A DNA stretch of 64,000 nt from Sandaracinaceae bacterium. GTDB lineage: Bacteria > Myxococcota_A > Polyangia > Polyangiales > Houyiibacteriaceae. Under the pieces are notes generated by a model. It was given only the letters and a program-made list of their open reading frames with translations, was not told where the DNA came from and made no database searches. The stretch covers positions 62,001 through 126,000 of the forward strand of contig JADJJE010000004.1 in the NCBI GenBank assembly GCA_016706685.1, in the 5' to 3' direction. The translations under genes and the position numbers were made by a program. Within the stretch, counting starts at the first letter, position 1; each line of letters opens with the position of its first letter. Shown here in pieces: positions 1 to 7,226 of the stretch.

Positions 1-1263
1 AAGGACGTGCCACGCAGCACCATCAAGAAGCTGGGCATCCTGGGCGCCGGGCTGATGGGACAGGGCGTGGCGCAGGTCTCGGCCAAGGTGGGCATCGACG
101 TGGTGCTCCTGGACCGCGACCTGGCCGCCGCCGAGCGTGGCAAGGAGCGCGTGGCGGCTTCGCTGCAGCGTGACCTCGACAAGGGGCGCACCACGCAGGC
201 CAAGAAGGACGCGCTGCTGGCGCGCATCCACGCCACCGCGTCGTACGAAGACCTCGCAGGCTGCGACCTGGTGGTGGAAGCGGTGTTCGAGGACCGTGGC
301 ATCAAGGCGGCGGTCACCAAGGCGGCCGAGGCTGTGCTCGGGCCTGACGCGGTGTTCGCGACCAACACCTCGGGTTTGCCCATCACGGGCCTGGCCGAGG
401 CCTCGGTGCGCCCCGAGAACTTCATCGGCATGCACTTCTTCTCGCCCGTCGAGCGCATGCAGATGGTCGAAGTGATCATGGGCGCGAAGACCTCGCAGGC
501 CACCCTCGCCAAGGCCTGGGACTTCATCCTGGCGATCAAGAAGGCCGCCATCGTGGTGAACGACAGCCCGGGCTTCTACACCAGCCGCGTGTTCGGGACG
601 TTCATCACCGAGGGCAACCAGCTGCTGCTGGAGGGCGTTGCCCCCGCGCTCATCGAGAACGCGGCCAAGCTGGCGGGCATGCCCATGCCGCCGCTCAGCA
701 TCAGCGACCAGGTGGGCCTCGGCACGATGCACAAGGTGGCGCAGCAGGCCAAGAAGGACCACGCCGCCGCGGGCAAGGAGTGGAACCCGTCTCCCGCGCA
801 GGGCGTCATCGCCAAGCTCATCGAGATCTACGACCGCTGGGGCGCGTACCCGCCGCCCAAGGAAGACGGCACGGCGCGCACGCCCGGTGGCTTCTACGAG
901 TACGAGGGCAAGACCAAGCGCATCTGGCCAGAGCTACAGAGCGCGCTCAGCGAGTTCATCGCGCAGGGAGCTGCCCAGCCCAGCGGCGAGGAGGTGCGCA
1001 CGCGCTATCTCTTCACCCAGTGCCTCGAAGCCGCCCGCTGCCTGGAGCAGGGGGTCATCACCGACGTCCGCGACGGCGATGTGGGGGTGATCCTGGCGGT
1101 CGGCTTCCCGGCGTTCACGGGCGGGCCGTTCACCTTCATCGACAACTACGGGGTATCCGAGTTCGTGGCTGACGCCGATGCCCTCGCGGCTCAGCATGGG
1201 GAGCGCTTCTCGCCACCGGCGCTGCTGCGTGAGATGGCCGCGGCGGGCAAGACGTTCTACTAG
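1..1263 (+). CDS. 3-hydroxyacyl-CoA dehydrogenase half of a FadB/FadJ-type protein (5' partial)
   Basis: Beta-oxidation enzyme that oxidises 3-hydroxyacyl-CoA to 3-ketoacyl-CoA with NAD+. The visible 420 residues open with a Rossmann loop (GAGLMGQG), then show the HFFSP segment with the catalytic His, the NDSPGFYTSRV start of the C-terminal 3HCDH domain, and a second 3HCDH_C copy to the end (GFPAFTGGPF). The frame is open to base 1 and the first residues (KDVPRSTIKKLGILGAG) match the linker that precedes this domain in fused FadB/FadJ proteins. The gene therefore very probably continues upstream with an enoyl-CoA hydratase half, and the GTG at 7 is not the start. A stand-alone dehydrogenase is the alternative. 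Confidence 0.88.
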   Translation, partial: KDVPRSTIKKLGILGAGLMGQGVAQVSAKVGIDVVLLDRDLAAAERGKERVAASLQRDLDKGRTTQAKKDALLARIHATASYEDLAGCDLVVEAVFEDRGIKAAVTKAAEAVLGPDAVFATNTSGLPITGLAEASVRPENFIGMHFFSPVERMQMVEVIMGAKTSQATLAKAWDFILAIKKAAIVVNDSPGFYTSRVFGTFITEGNQLLLEGVAPALIENAAKLAGMPMPPLSISDQVGLGTMHKVAQQAKKDHAAAGKEWNPSPAQGVIAKLIEIYDRWGAYPPPKEDGTARTPGGFYEYEGKTKRIWPELQSALSEFIAQGAAQPSGEEVRTRYLFTQCLEAARCLEQGVITDVRDGDVGVILAVGFPAFTGGPFTFIDNYGVSEFVADADALAAQHGERFSPPALLREMAAAGKTFY

Positions 1264-1666
1264 GGGGCGCGGCGGAGAGTCGGAGGAGCCCGGTTTGGCT
1301 GTGCGCCAGGCCGGGCTTCTGCCGTTTGGGATTCCGCCTCGTTGACCTGGGCGTTGTCGGCGACGGCGACGAAAAAGGGAGCACGGCCACGCGGTAAACG
1401 CACTCAGGGCCGTCGCCGTCGCCGTCGCCGTCAACGACAACGACAACGACAACGACAACGTCAACGACAACGACAACGACAACGTGGACACAGGATGGAG
1501 GTCGGCTTTGGGTCAACGTTCTGGCCCGGCCGGATAGCTTTCTCGCGTTGACAGAGTGAATCTTTCTCCGTCAGGTCTGTTTACTGTGGGTAACCCAGCT
1601 GTAAACTGTGGCTCAGGGTGCACCCCGGGGGGTGCGCCGCTGTTCGCAGACCGAAACGAGGCACCC
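1264..1666. other. Intergenic region with hexanucleotide tandem repeat and a hairpin
   Basis: No convincing gene. It holds the hexamer repeat at 1409-1486, a TTGACA hexamer at 1548-1553 without a clear -10, and a stem-loop at 1579-1606 (GTTTAC ... GTAAAC enclosing TGGGT/ACCCA) about 60 bases ahead of the small gene at 1667. The hairpin may belong to that gene's leader or be an operator; this is inference only. Confidence 0.5.
1409..1486. repeat. Hexanucleotide tandem repeat (GCCGTC)4 then (AACGAC)n
   Basis: Four GCCGTC units (1409-1432) pass directly into nine AACGAC-type units (1433-1486), with AACGTC and AACGTG variants at 1457 and 1481. The 78 bases are strictly 6-periodic and lie between genes. 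There are no spacers, so this is not a CRISPR array. Such tracts can change length by slippage. Confidence 0.9.
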
Positions 1667-1870
1667 ATGTTCACCATCGATCCCAGTGACCAACAAGAAG
1701 CCGAGCTCGACCTGTACGACAACCTGGCCCGCATCTCCAAGGCGCCGCCCGCGCTGACCGAGAGCACCGAGTTCGAGTGCCAGGAGCTGCTGTCGTCCGT
1801 GACGGCTGCCCAGGCCACGGCCGAGGTGTTCGAGATGGACGACGACTCGTGGCAGTGCGGCCTCGCCTAG
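1667..1870 (+). CDS. Small acidic protein of unknown function (67 aa)
   Basis: ATG at 1667 lies a few bases after a GAGG ribosome-binding sequence. An upstream in-frame ATG (1556) would add a Gly/Pro-rich stretch that does not look coding. The protein is acidic, with two cysteines (C38 and C64), an aliphatic centre (LLSSVTAAQATAEVF) and the C-terminal sequence DDDSWQCGLA. I do not recognise the family. A leader-like acidic N-terminal part with a Cys-containing tail is reminiscent of ribosomally made peptide precursors, but no modifying enzyme is nearby. It lies alone between the tandem repeat and thrS. Confidence 0.55.
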   Translation: MFTIDPSDQQEAELDLYDNLARISKAPPALTESTEFECQELLSSVTAAQATAEVFEMDDDSWQCGLA

Positions 1871-1994
1871 TACGTGGGACCAGCGCGTCGTTCGAGAGCT
1901 GCGCTCTCGTGATCTAGCCTTGTCAGCTGCGGCGGCGCGCCGTACAAGCACCCAGCGCGATCAGCACCGGTCGCCCTCTAGACAAGGCGCAGAG

Positions 1995-3947
1995 ATGTCG
2001 GGAACAGCACGCGAAGTGCTCGCAGCCAGCGAGCAGCTCACCAAGCAAACCGTGGCGGCCATGGTCGATGGCAAGGTCTTCGACCTGCACACTGCGCTCC
2101 CGACTGCGTACACCAAGCTGACCCCCATCGAGTCCCATCAGGACACGGCGCTCAGCATCATTCGGCACAGCAGCGCCCACGTCATGGCCGACGCGGTGCA
2201 GCGCTTGTTTCCTGGCACCAAGGTGGCCTTCGGCCCCGCCATCGAGAACGGCTTCTACTACGACTACAGCCGCCCGAACGGCTCGTTCTCGGAGGAAGAC
2301 CTGCGCGCCATCGAAGCGAAGATGCAGGAGATCATCGATGGCGACACGCCCTTCCGCCGCGAGAACGTGACCAAGGACGAGGCCCGCGCCATCCTGCAGG
2401 CGCTGGAAGAGCCGTTCAAGCTCGAGCATCTGGAGCGCCTCGAGGGGCAGATCTCGGTCTACCGCCACGGCGACTGGGTGGACCTCTGCGAGGGGCCGCA
2501 CGTGCCCAGCACGGGCTTCCTGAAGGCCTTCAAGCTCACCACGGTGGCGGGGGCCTACTGGCGCGGCGACGAGCGCAACCCGATGCTGCAGCGCATCTAC
2601 GGGACCGCGTTCGCGTCGCCCAAGGCGCTCAAGGCGCACCTCAAGCAGATTGAAGAGGCCAAGGCGCGCGACCACCGCAAGCTCGGCAAGGAGCTGGACC
2701 TCATCGCGTTCCACCCGTGGGCGCCGGCGTCGCCGTTCTTCCTCCCGCGGGGCGCGCAGGTCTACAACCGCCTCGTCGAGTACGTGCGGCACCTCTACGA
2801 GGGCACGGGCTACGAAGAGGTCATCACGCCGCAGATCTTCGACAAGGAGCTGTTCGTCACCTCGGGGCACTTGCCCGCGTATGAGGAGAACATGTTCATG
2901 GCGGCCACCATCGAGAACCTCGAGAAGGCGAGCGCCGCGCTCATCGAGAACCCGCCAAAGGACGCGCACGAGTGCGGCCACACGCTGGGCGACGCCATCC
3001 GCTTCGGCATCAAGCCCATGAACTGCCCCAGCCACTGCCTCATGTTCGGCATGCGGCACCACAGCTACCGCGACCTGCCATGGCGCGTGGCCGACTTCGG
3101 CCGCCTGCATCGCTTCGAGCGCAGCGGCGTGGTGCAGGGGCTCACGCGCGTGCGCACCTTCGCGCAGGACGACGCCCACATCTTCTGCACGCTCGACCAG
3201 GTGCAGAGCGAGATCCAGGCCTTCTTGGACTTGGTCTATCGCGTCTATGAAGACTTCGGCTTCGACGAGGTGCGCATCGTGATCGCCACGCGCCCCGACC
3301 AGCGCTTGGGCAGTGACGAGGTCTGGGACAAGTCCGAGGCCGCGCTCGAGGATGCCGTGAAGGCCAAGGGCCTCCCGTACACCATCGCCGAGGGCGAGGG
3401 CGCGTTCTACGGCCCCAAGATCGAGTTCCACCTGAAGGACGCGCTGGGCCGTCCGTGGCAGCTGGGCACCATCCAGGCGGACTTCAACCTGCCCGAGCGC
3501 TTCGACCTGACCTACATCGGGGAGGACAACACCACGCACCGCCCCGTCATGCTGCACCGTGCCGTGCTGGGCTCGGTGGAGCGCTTCCTCGGCGTGCTCA
3601 TCGAGCACGTGGGTGGGTCGTTCCCCACCTGGCTTGCGCCCGAGCAGATCCACCTGGTCACGGTCGCTTCGGACTTCGATCCGTACGCCCACGAGGCTGC
3701 CAAGGTGCTACGTGAGAGCGGCTTCCGCGTGACCGTGGACACCACCAACGACCGCCTGGGCGCGAAGATCCGCAACGGCCGCCTGAAGCGCATCCCGTTC
3801 ATCGGGGTCATCGGGCAGGCCGAGGTGGAAGGCCGTGGCCTCGCCATTCGCTCGCGCGACGAAGACAAGGATCTCGGTTTCATCGCTTTGGATGACGTCA
3901 TCGCACGCCTGCGTGTAGAGTCGCTTCCCCCGAGCCGGCGCCACTAG
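1995..3947 (+). CDS. thrS: Threonine--tRNA ligase
   Basis: Class II synthetase charging tRNA-Thr. The order is a short N-terminal TGS-like segment, the editing domain (HSSAH as HxxxH, later DLCEGPHVPST), the class II core with MNCPSH carrying the zinc Cys, motif 2 around RFERSG and DDAHIFC, motif 3 HRAVLGSVERF, and the anticodon-binding domain from about residue 545. Of 650 residues, an insertion of about 25 (near residues 301-335) precedes MNCPSH. The usual first strand of TGS (LPDGS) is missing. The ATG at 1995 was preferred over 1920 because the extra 25 residues are Arg/Ala/Ser-rich and match nothing in the family. It heads the thrS-infC-rpmI-rplT-pheST block. Confidence 0.95.
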   Translation: MSGTAREVLAASEQLTKQTVAAMVDGKVFDLHTALPTAYTKLTPIESHQDTALSIIRHSSAHVMADAVQRLFPGTKVAFGPAIENGFYYDYSRPNGSFSEEDLRAIEAKMQEIIDGDTPFRRENVTKDEARAILQALEEPFKLEHLERLEGQISVYRHGDWVDLCEGPHVPSTGFLKAFKLTTVAGAYWRGDERNPMLQRIYGTAFASPKALKAHLKQIEEAKARDHRKLGKELDLIAFHPWAPASPFFLPRGAQVYNRLVEYVRHLYEGTGYEEVITPQIFDKELFVTSGHLPAYEENMFMAATIENLEKASAALIENPPKDAHECGHTLGDAIRFGIKPMNCPSHCLMFGMRHHSYRDLPWRVADFGRLHRFERSGVVQGLTRVRTFAQDDAHIFCTLDQVQSEIQAFLDLVYRVYEDFGFDEVRIVIATRPDQRLGSDEVWDKSEAALEDAVKAKGLPYTIAEGEGAFYGPKIEFHLKDALGRPWQLGTIQADFNLPERFDLTYIGEDNTTHRPVMLHRAVLGSVERFLGVLIEHVGGSFPTWLAPEQIHLVTVASDFDPYAHEAAKVLRESGFRVTVDTTNDRLGAKIRNGRLKRIPFIGVIGQAEVEGRGLAIRSRDEDKDLGFIALDDVIARLRVESLPPSRRH

Positions 3948-3968
3948 CACGGAGCCCCTCACCACCTC

Positions 3969-4838
3969 ATGGCCGGCCCTTCCACTCAGACACTGCGGAG
4001 AAGACTCGGGCAACGAGTGAAGAGCCGGTATCGCCTCTTGGAGGTGGTGGGCTCGGGCGGGCAGGGGGCTGTCTACCGGGCCGTGGACGAGCGCGACGGC
4101 GACCATGTGGCCGTGAAGATCCTCCACACCGAGGTGGCCGAAGACCCGAACGCGCGCGAGCGCCTGGTGCGCGAAGCCCGCGCGCTCATGGTGCTGGCGG
4201 GCACGGCGGCGCTCGAGGTGCTGGACCAGGGCTTCACGGAGGACGGCAACCTGGCGCTGGTCACCGAGCTGCTGAGCGGCGAAGAGCTGGACGACTTCTT
4301 GGTGCGCCACGAGCAGGGGGGTGGCCGCCTCAACGTGCCCGAAGCCCTGTCCCTCTTCCAGCCCATCGCCGACACGCTGAGCAAGGCGCACGCGCTCGGC
4401 ATCGTGCACCGCGACCTCAAGCCGGCGAACGTGTTCCTGACCCAGGACGCCGCGCGTCGCGTGCGCCTGATGGACTTCGGCTTCGCGAAGTTCGGCCACC
4501 TGCGCAGCCTCACCGCCGATGGCTTCGTGGCGGGCAGTCCGAGCTACCTCTCGCCCGAGGCCTGGCGCAACCAGCCCGTCACGCCCAGCATGGACGTCTA
4601 CGGCTTCGGAGCCATGATCTTCCGTGTGCTGGCTGGGGCGCCGCCCTTCGTGGGCGCCCACCCCATCGAGACCTTCCGCCTCTGCACCGGCGCGCCGCGG
4701 CCAAGCCTCCACGCCTTACGCCCGGAGCTCCCACCGGACGTGGACCGCTGGGTGCAAATGGCCCTCGCCGTGGACCCTTCGGAGCGGTTCCAGAACGCGG
4801 GCGCCTCGCTCGCGGCGCTCAAAGGCCTGCTCGCGTAG
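3969..4838 (+). CDS. Serine/threonine protein kinase (Hanks type, soluble)
   Basis: A complete eukaryotic-like kinase of 289 residues with no transmembrane or sensor domain. Visible motifs are the glycine loop GSGGQGAVY, VAVK with the ATP-anchoring Lys50, the catalytic loop HRDLKPAN, DFG in LMDFGFAKFG, SPEAW in the activation/P+1 region, and the conserved D in MDVYGFG. All catalytic residues are present, so it should be active. It starts 21 bases after thrS, inside what is otherwise a translation gene block, and may be co-transcribed with thrS. Myxobacteria are known for large numbers of such kinases. The substrate is unknown. Confidence 0.9.
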   Translation: MAGPSTQTLRRRLGQRVKSRYRLLEVVGSGGQGAVYRAVDERDGDHVAVKILHTEVAEDPNARERLVREARALMVLAGTAALEVLDQGFTEDGNLALVTELLSGEELDDFLVRHEQGGGRLNVPEALSLFQPIADTLSKAHALGIVHRDLKPANVFLTQDAARRVRLMDFGFAKFGHLRSLTADGFVAGSPSYLSPEAWRNQPVTPSMDVYGFGAMIFRVLAGAPPFVGAHPIETFRLCTGAPRPSLHALRPELPPDVDRWVQMALAVDPSERFQNAGASLAALKGLLA

Positions 4839-4871
4839 CTCACCTGGGTTCGAATGCGGGCGTGTTCGATC

Positions 4872-5013
4872 GGAGGGCGCGGGGCATCCTGGTCTGCGGG
4901 ATCGCTCGCGCTGGCGCTCGCTCTGGCACCCCCCTGGAAGCGGCACTTCGCTGCGCTGCGTTTGCTTCCGGGGCCCCCCCAAGTCCCGCTGCCCAGGACG
5001 CCCCGCGCCCTCC
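4872..5013 (-). repeat. Structured palindromic repeat, copy A
   Basis: The 142-bp element has ends that pair: GGAGGGCGCGGGGC at the left and its exact complement at the right, continuing to about 28 bp with three mismatches. Inside, GGAAGC pairs with GCTTCC, and a GCG-CCAG-CGC side hairpin follows. It has the same architecture as copy B (5386-5527) in inverted orientation, but the paired arms have different sequences. Confidence 0.88.
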
Positions 5014-5385
5014 CTGCAACCGCGTGGAATTCGATCCCTCGACTGAGCCCGTCGGGGGCTGCGAAGAGCCGCGAGCGGTGCATCCGGGCCCAGCAGCGCT
5101 CGACGGGGCAGTTGTGCTCGGGGGTGGGCTCACCTGAGCTCGACGAAGCGCGTGGGGCTGGGCGAGCCAGCCGGCCTCCACGAGCGCACCCACGTTCGGT
5201 CGAGTTCAGTCGAGCCTTCCCTTGCGAACGAAGGGCTTCTCGGGCCTCGTTTCCTTACATTCGAGGACGGGCAGGTGTTGGGGCGCGTGCGCCTACTCCA
5301 GACCCCGTCGAGTGACAGGGTCCACTCTGGGTACGGCCCGCATCCACCGTCGGACGCAGCCGCGCGCCGCTCCAGACGCTCGCGT

Positions 5386-5527
5386 GGAGCGGGACGGGCG
5401 CCCTGGGCAGCGGGGCTTGATGGGCCCCAGAAAACAAACGGAGCGAAGCGCAGTGCCGTTTTCAGGGAGGTATCAGAGCGAGCGCCAGCGCGAGCGCACC
5501 CGCAGACCGGGGTGCCCGTCCCGCTCC
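5386..5527 (+). repeat. Structured palindromic repeat, copy B
   Basis: The 142-bp element starts GGAGCGGGACGGGC and ends with the exact complement. The inner stem is GAAAAC (5430-5435) with GTTTTC (5458-5463), followed by the conserved GAGCGCCAGCGCGAG side-hairpin segment. It is nearly identical in its core to copy D at 45041-45186. It defines the plus orientation of the family. Confidence 0.9.
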
Positions 5528-5692
5528 TCACGATCACCTTCCCGACGGGGGAGAGAAGCCCTCCGATCGCCAGAAGCGGGCCATACCCGAAGAGAGGGTG
5601 CTTCCGCTTTGCCAGGTTCGGGGGTAGGCTCTGCGCGCCGCTTCACTTGCCCGCTCGCGGAAAGTGAGTAGAAGAGGCCCCAGAATCCTTTC

Positions 5693-5708
5693 AGGAGAAG
5701 CCACCATC
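5693..5708 (+). promoter_or_regulatory. infC ribosome-binding site with AUC start codon
   Basis: AGGAGA at 5693-5698 is an excellent Shine-Dalgarno sequence. Eight bases after AGGAG comes ATC (5706-5708), in frame with IF-3, and no ATG, GTG or TTG lies at that distance. The family is known for rare start codons (AUU in E. coli) that let IF-3 repress its own synthesis, so AUC is the likely start. Confidence 0.75.
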
Positions 5709-6440
5709 GCTAGCCGTCGATTTGATCCCCGTGACCGCCAGAGTCCCTTTGGTCCCCGAGTCAACGAACGCATCCGCGTTCCAGAGGTCCGTGTCATCGG
5801 GCCGGATGGGGCCATGCTCGGAGTGCTCGAGACCCACGAGGCTCGCCGCATCGCGAGGGAAGCCGATCTCGACCTCGTCGAGGTGAACCCCAAGGCTGTC
5901 CCGCCGGTCTGCAAGATCATGGACCACGGTCGCTTCAAGTACGAAGAGAAGAAGAAGCAGAACGAGGCCAAGAAGAAGCAGGCGCAGGTGGAGCTGAAGG
6001 AGATCAAGCTCCGCCCCAAGACCGACGAGCACGACATCGCGTTCAAGGTGAAGCACGCGCGCCGCTTCCTGGAAGAGGGCAACAAGGTCAAGATCACGGT
6101 GCGCTTCCGCGGCCGTGAGATCACGCACCCCGAGACCGCCCAGCGCCAGATCGACGCCATGGTCGAGGCCGTGGGTGACGTGGCCATCGTGGAGCTCTAC
6201 CCACGCATGGAGGCCCGCACCATGACCGCCATGCTCGCGCCGCGCGTGAAGCCGAAGCCGCGCGCCGTGCGCGAGGGTGGTGGTGGCCGAGAGGCTGCCG
6301 TCGAGCGCACCGACAGCTCGTCCACGGACGACGAGTACGTCGACGACGAAAACTACGATGACGACGATGAGGACGACGACGACGACATGGACGACGCCGA
6401 CCGCGCCGCCGCCGCCGAGAAGTTGGCCGACAAGACCTGA
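5706..6440 (+). CDS. infC: Translation initiation factor IF-3 with acidic C-terminal tail
   Basis: Binds the 30S subunit and checks start-codon/initiator tRNA pairing. With the AUC start at 5706 the protein has 244 residues: the N-domain (VNERIRVPEVRVIGPDG), a lysine-rich linker helix (EEKKKQNEAKKKQ), the C-domain (KLRPKTDEHD, VRFRGREITHPE), then about 55 extra residues that are almost entirely Asp/Glu (YVDDENYDDDDEDDDDD). Bacterial IF-3 is usually near 180 residues, so the tail is an addition. A comparable acidic extension is known on the Myxococcus xanthus homologue Dsg. A GTG at 5664 is open in frame but lies before the ribosome-binding site. It is followed by rpmI and rplT, the usual IF-3 operon. 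Confidence 0.93.
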   Translation: MASRRFDPRDRQSPFGPRVNERIRVPEVRVIGPDGAMLGVLETHEARRIAREADLDLVEVNPKAVPPVCKIMDHGRFKYEEKKKQNEAKKKQAQVELKEIKLRPKTDEHDIAFKVKHARRFLEEGNKVKITVRFRGREITHPETAQRQIDAMVEAVGDVAIVELYPRMEARTMTAMLAPRVKPKPRAVREGGGGREAAVERTDSSSTDDEYVDDENYDDDDEDDDDDMDDADRAAAAEKLADKT

Positions 6441-6559
6441 CACCGGGGTGGCTCGACGCCGGGTCGCTTGACTCCGGCTCGCTTGCCCCGTAAACCACGC
6501 CCCCTTCCGCTCGCCGCCGCGTGTTCGCTGGTGTCCGAGCTTTTCAGTGAGGAATAGAG

Positions 6560-6754
6560 ATGCCCAAGATGAAGACGAAGCGGGCTGCGGCCAAGCGCTT
6601 CAAGCTCACCGGTACCGGCCGGATTCGCCGCAGCAAGGCTGGCAAGCAGCACCTGATGCGCGGTAAGTCCGCCAACCGCCTCCGCAACCTCAAGAAGAAC
6701 GACATGGTGAGTTCGGCCGACGCGCCGCGCATCATTCGTTTGCTGCAAGGCTGA
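6560..6754 (+). CDS. rpmI: Large ribosomal subunit protein bL35
   Basis: A 64-residue, strongly basic protein beginning MPKMKTKRAAAKRFKLTGTG, the bL35 signature, with the conserved KAGKQHLMRGKS and LRNLKK segments. Length matches the family. A GAGGAATAGAG ribosome-binding sequence lies just before the ATG. It sits 119 bases after infC and six bases before rplT, the standard infC-rpmI-rplT order. In enterobacteria this operon is translationally repressed by L20; nothing decisive for that is visible here. Confidence 0.97.
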   Translation: MPKMKTKRAAAKRFKLTGTGRIRRSKAGKQHLMRGKSANRLRNLKKNDMVSSADAPRIIRLLQG

Positions 6755-6760
6755 TTCGAC

Positions 6761-7105
6761 ATGCCACGCGCCAAACGAGGGTTCAAAGCCCGCCGCCGTC
6801 GTAACCGTGTCTTGAAGCTCGCCAGTGGCTACTACGGCGCTCGCAGCCGTCAGTTCCGCAGCGCCGTGTCGCAGGTGCGCCACGCCTGGAAGGACGCCTT
6901 CGCGGCGCGCCGCGTCAAGAAGCGCAACTTCCGCAAGCTGTGGATCACGCGCATCAACGCGGGTGCCCGTCAGCACGGGGTCACGTACTCCAAGCTGATC
7001 AACGCGCTCAAGAACAAGGACATCCAGATCGACCGCAAGGTCCTCGCGGATCTCGCCATGAACGAGCCGGCCGGCTTCAAGGCCGTCATCGACGCGACCC
7101 GCTAG
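6761..7105 (+). CDS. rplT: Large ribosomal subunit protein bL20
   Basis: Early-assembly 23S rRNA-binding protein of the 50S subunit, 114 residues. It shows the family sequence: basic N-terminal extension (PRAKRGFKARRRRNRVLKLA), GYYGARSRQFRSA, RLWITRINA-like KLWITRINAGAR, and GVTYSKLINALKNKDIQIDRKVLADLA. Start ATG at 6761 lies six bases after the rpmI stop, so the two are translated from one transcript. Full family length; nothing unusual. Confidence 0.97.
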   Translation: MPRAKRGFKARRRRNRVLKLASGYYGARSRQFRSAVSQVRHAWKDAFAARRVKKRNFRKLWITRINAGARQHGVTYSKLINALKNKDIQIDRKVLADLAMNEPAGFKAVIDATR

Positions 7106-7124
7106 TCCCCGCCCGACATGCTGC

Positions 7125-7167
7125 ACGCCGTGACGCGGGGAACAATCATGGTTCCTGGTCACGGCGT
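7125..7167 (+). other. Strong stem-loop in the rplT-pheS gap
   Basis: ACGCCGTGAC (7125-7134) pairs perfectly with GTCACGGCGT (7158-7167), and inside it GGAAC (7139-7143) pairs with GTTCC (7151-7155). No U-run follows, so it is not a clean intrinsic terminator. It could be a processing site or leader element of pheST. No Phe-rich leader peptide is seen around it. Confidence 0.55.
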
Positions 7168-7226
7168 CGCTGTTTCTGGCGTGGCACTTCTCCGTTCGTC
7201 TTTGGGTGTCTCGGGAGTTCTAGAGC

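Larger units (their letters stand above)
4839..5705. other. Intergenic region carrying a divergent pair of structured repeats
   Basis: No gene is supported in these 867 bases before infC. Two copies of the palindromic repeat (4872-5013 and 5386-5527) stand in opposite orientation around a 372-base spacer. The spacer has short GTCGAG-type motifs (around 5200-5216) that recur beside the other repeat loci. Open frames across this region are not shared between repeat copies. The last 160 bases must hold the infC promoter and leader, but I see no clear -35/-10 pair. Confidence 0.6.

Noticed and set aside
1409..1486. CRISPR-like array
   Set aside because: Six-base units without spacers; a plain tandem repeat, and no cas genes in the window.
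4854..5671. Several overlapping open frames of 60-171 codons around repeats A and B
   Set aside because: The same DNA in copies C, D and E is read in different frames or interrupted, so conservation is at nucleotide and fold level, not protein level.
5664..5705. GTG at 5664 as infC start
   Set aside because: It would place the strong AGGAGA ribosome-binding site inside the gene and add 14 residues unlike any IF-3.
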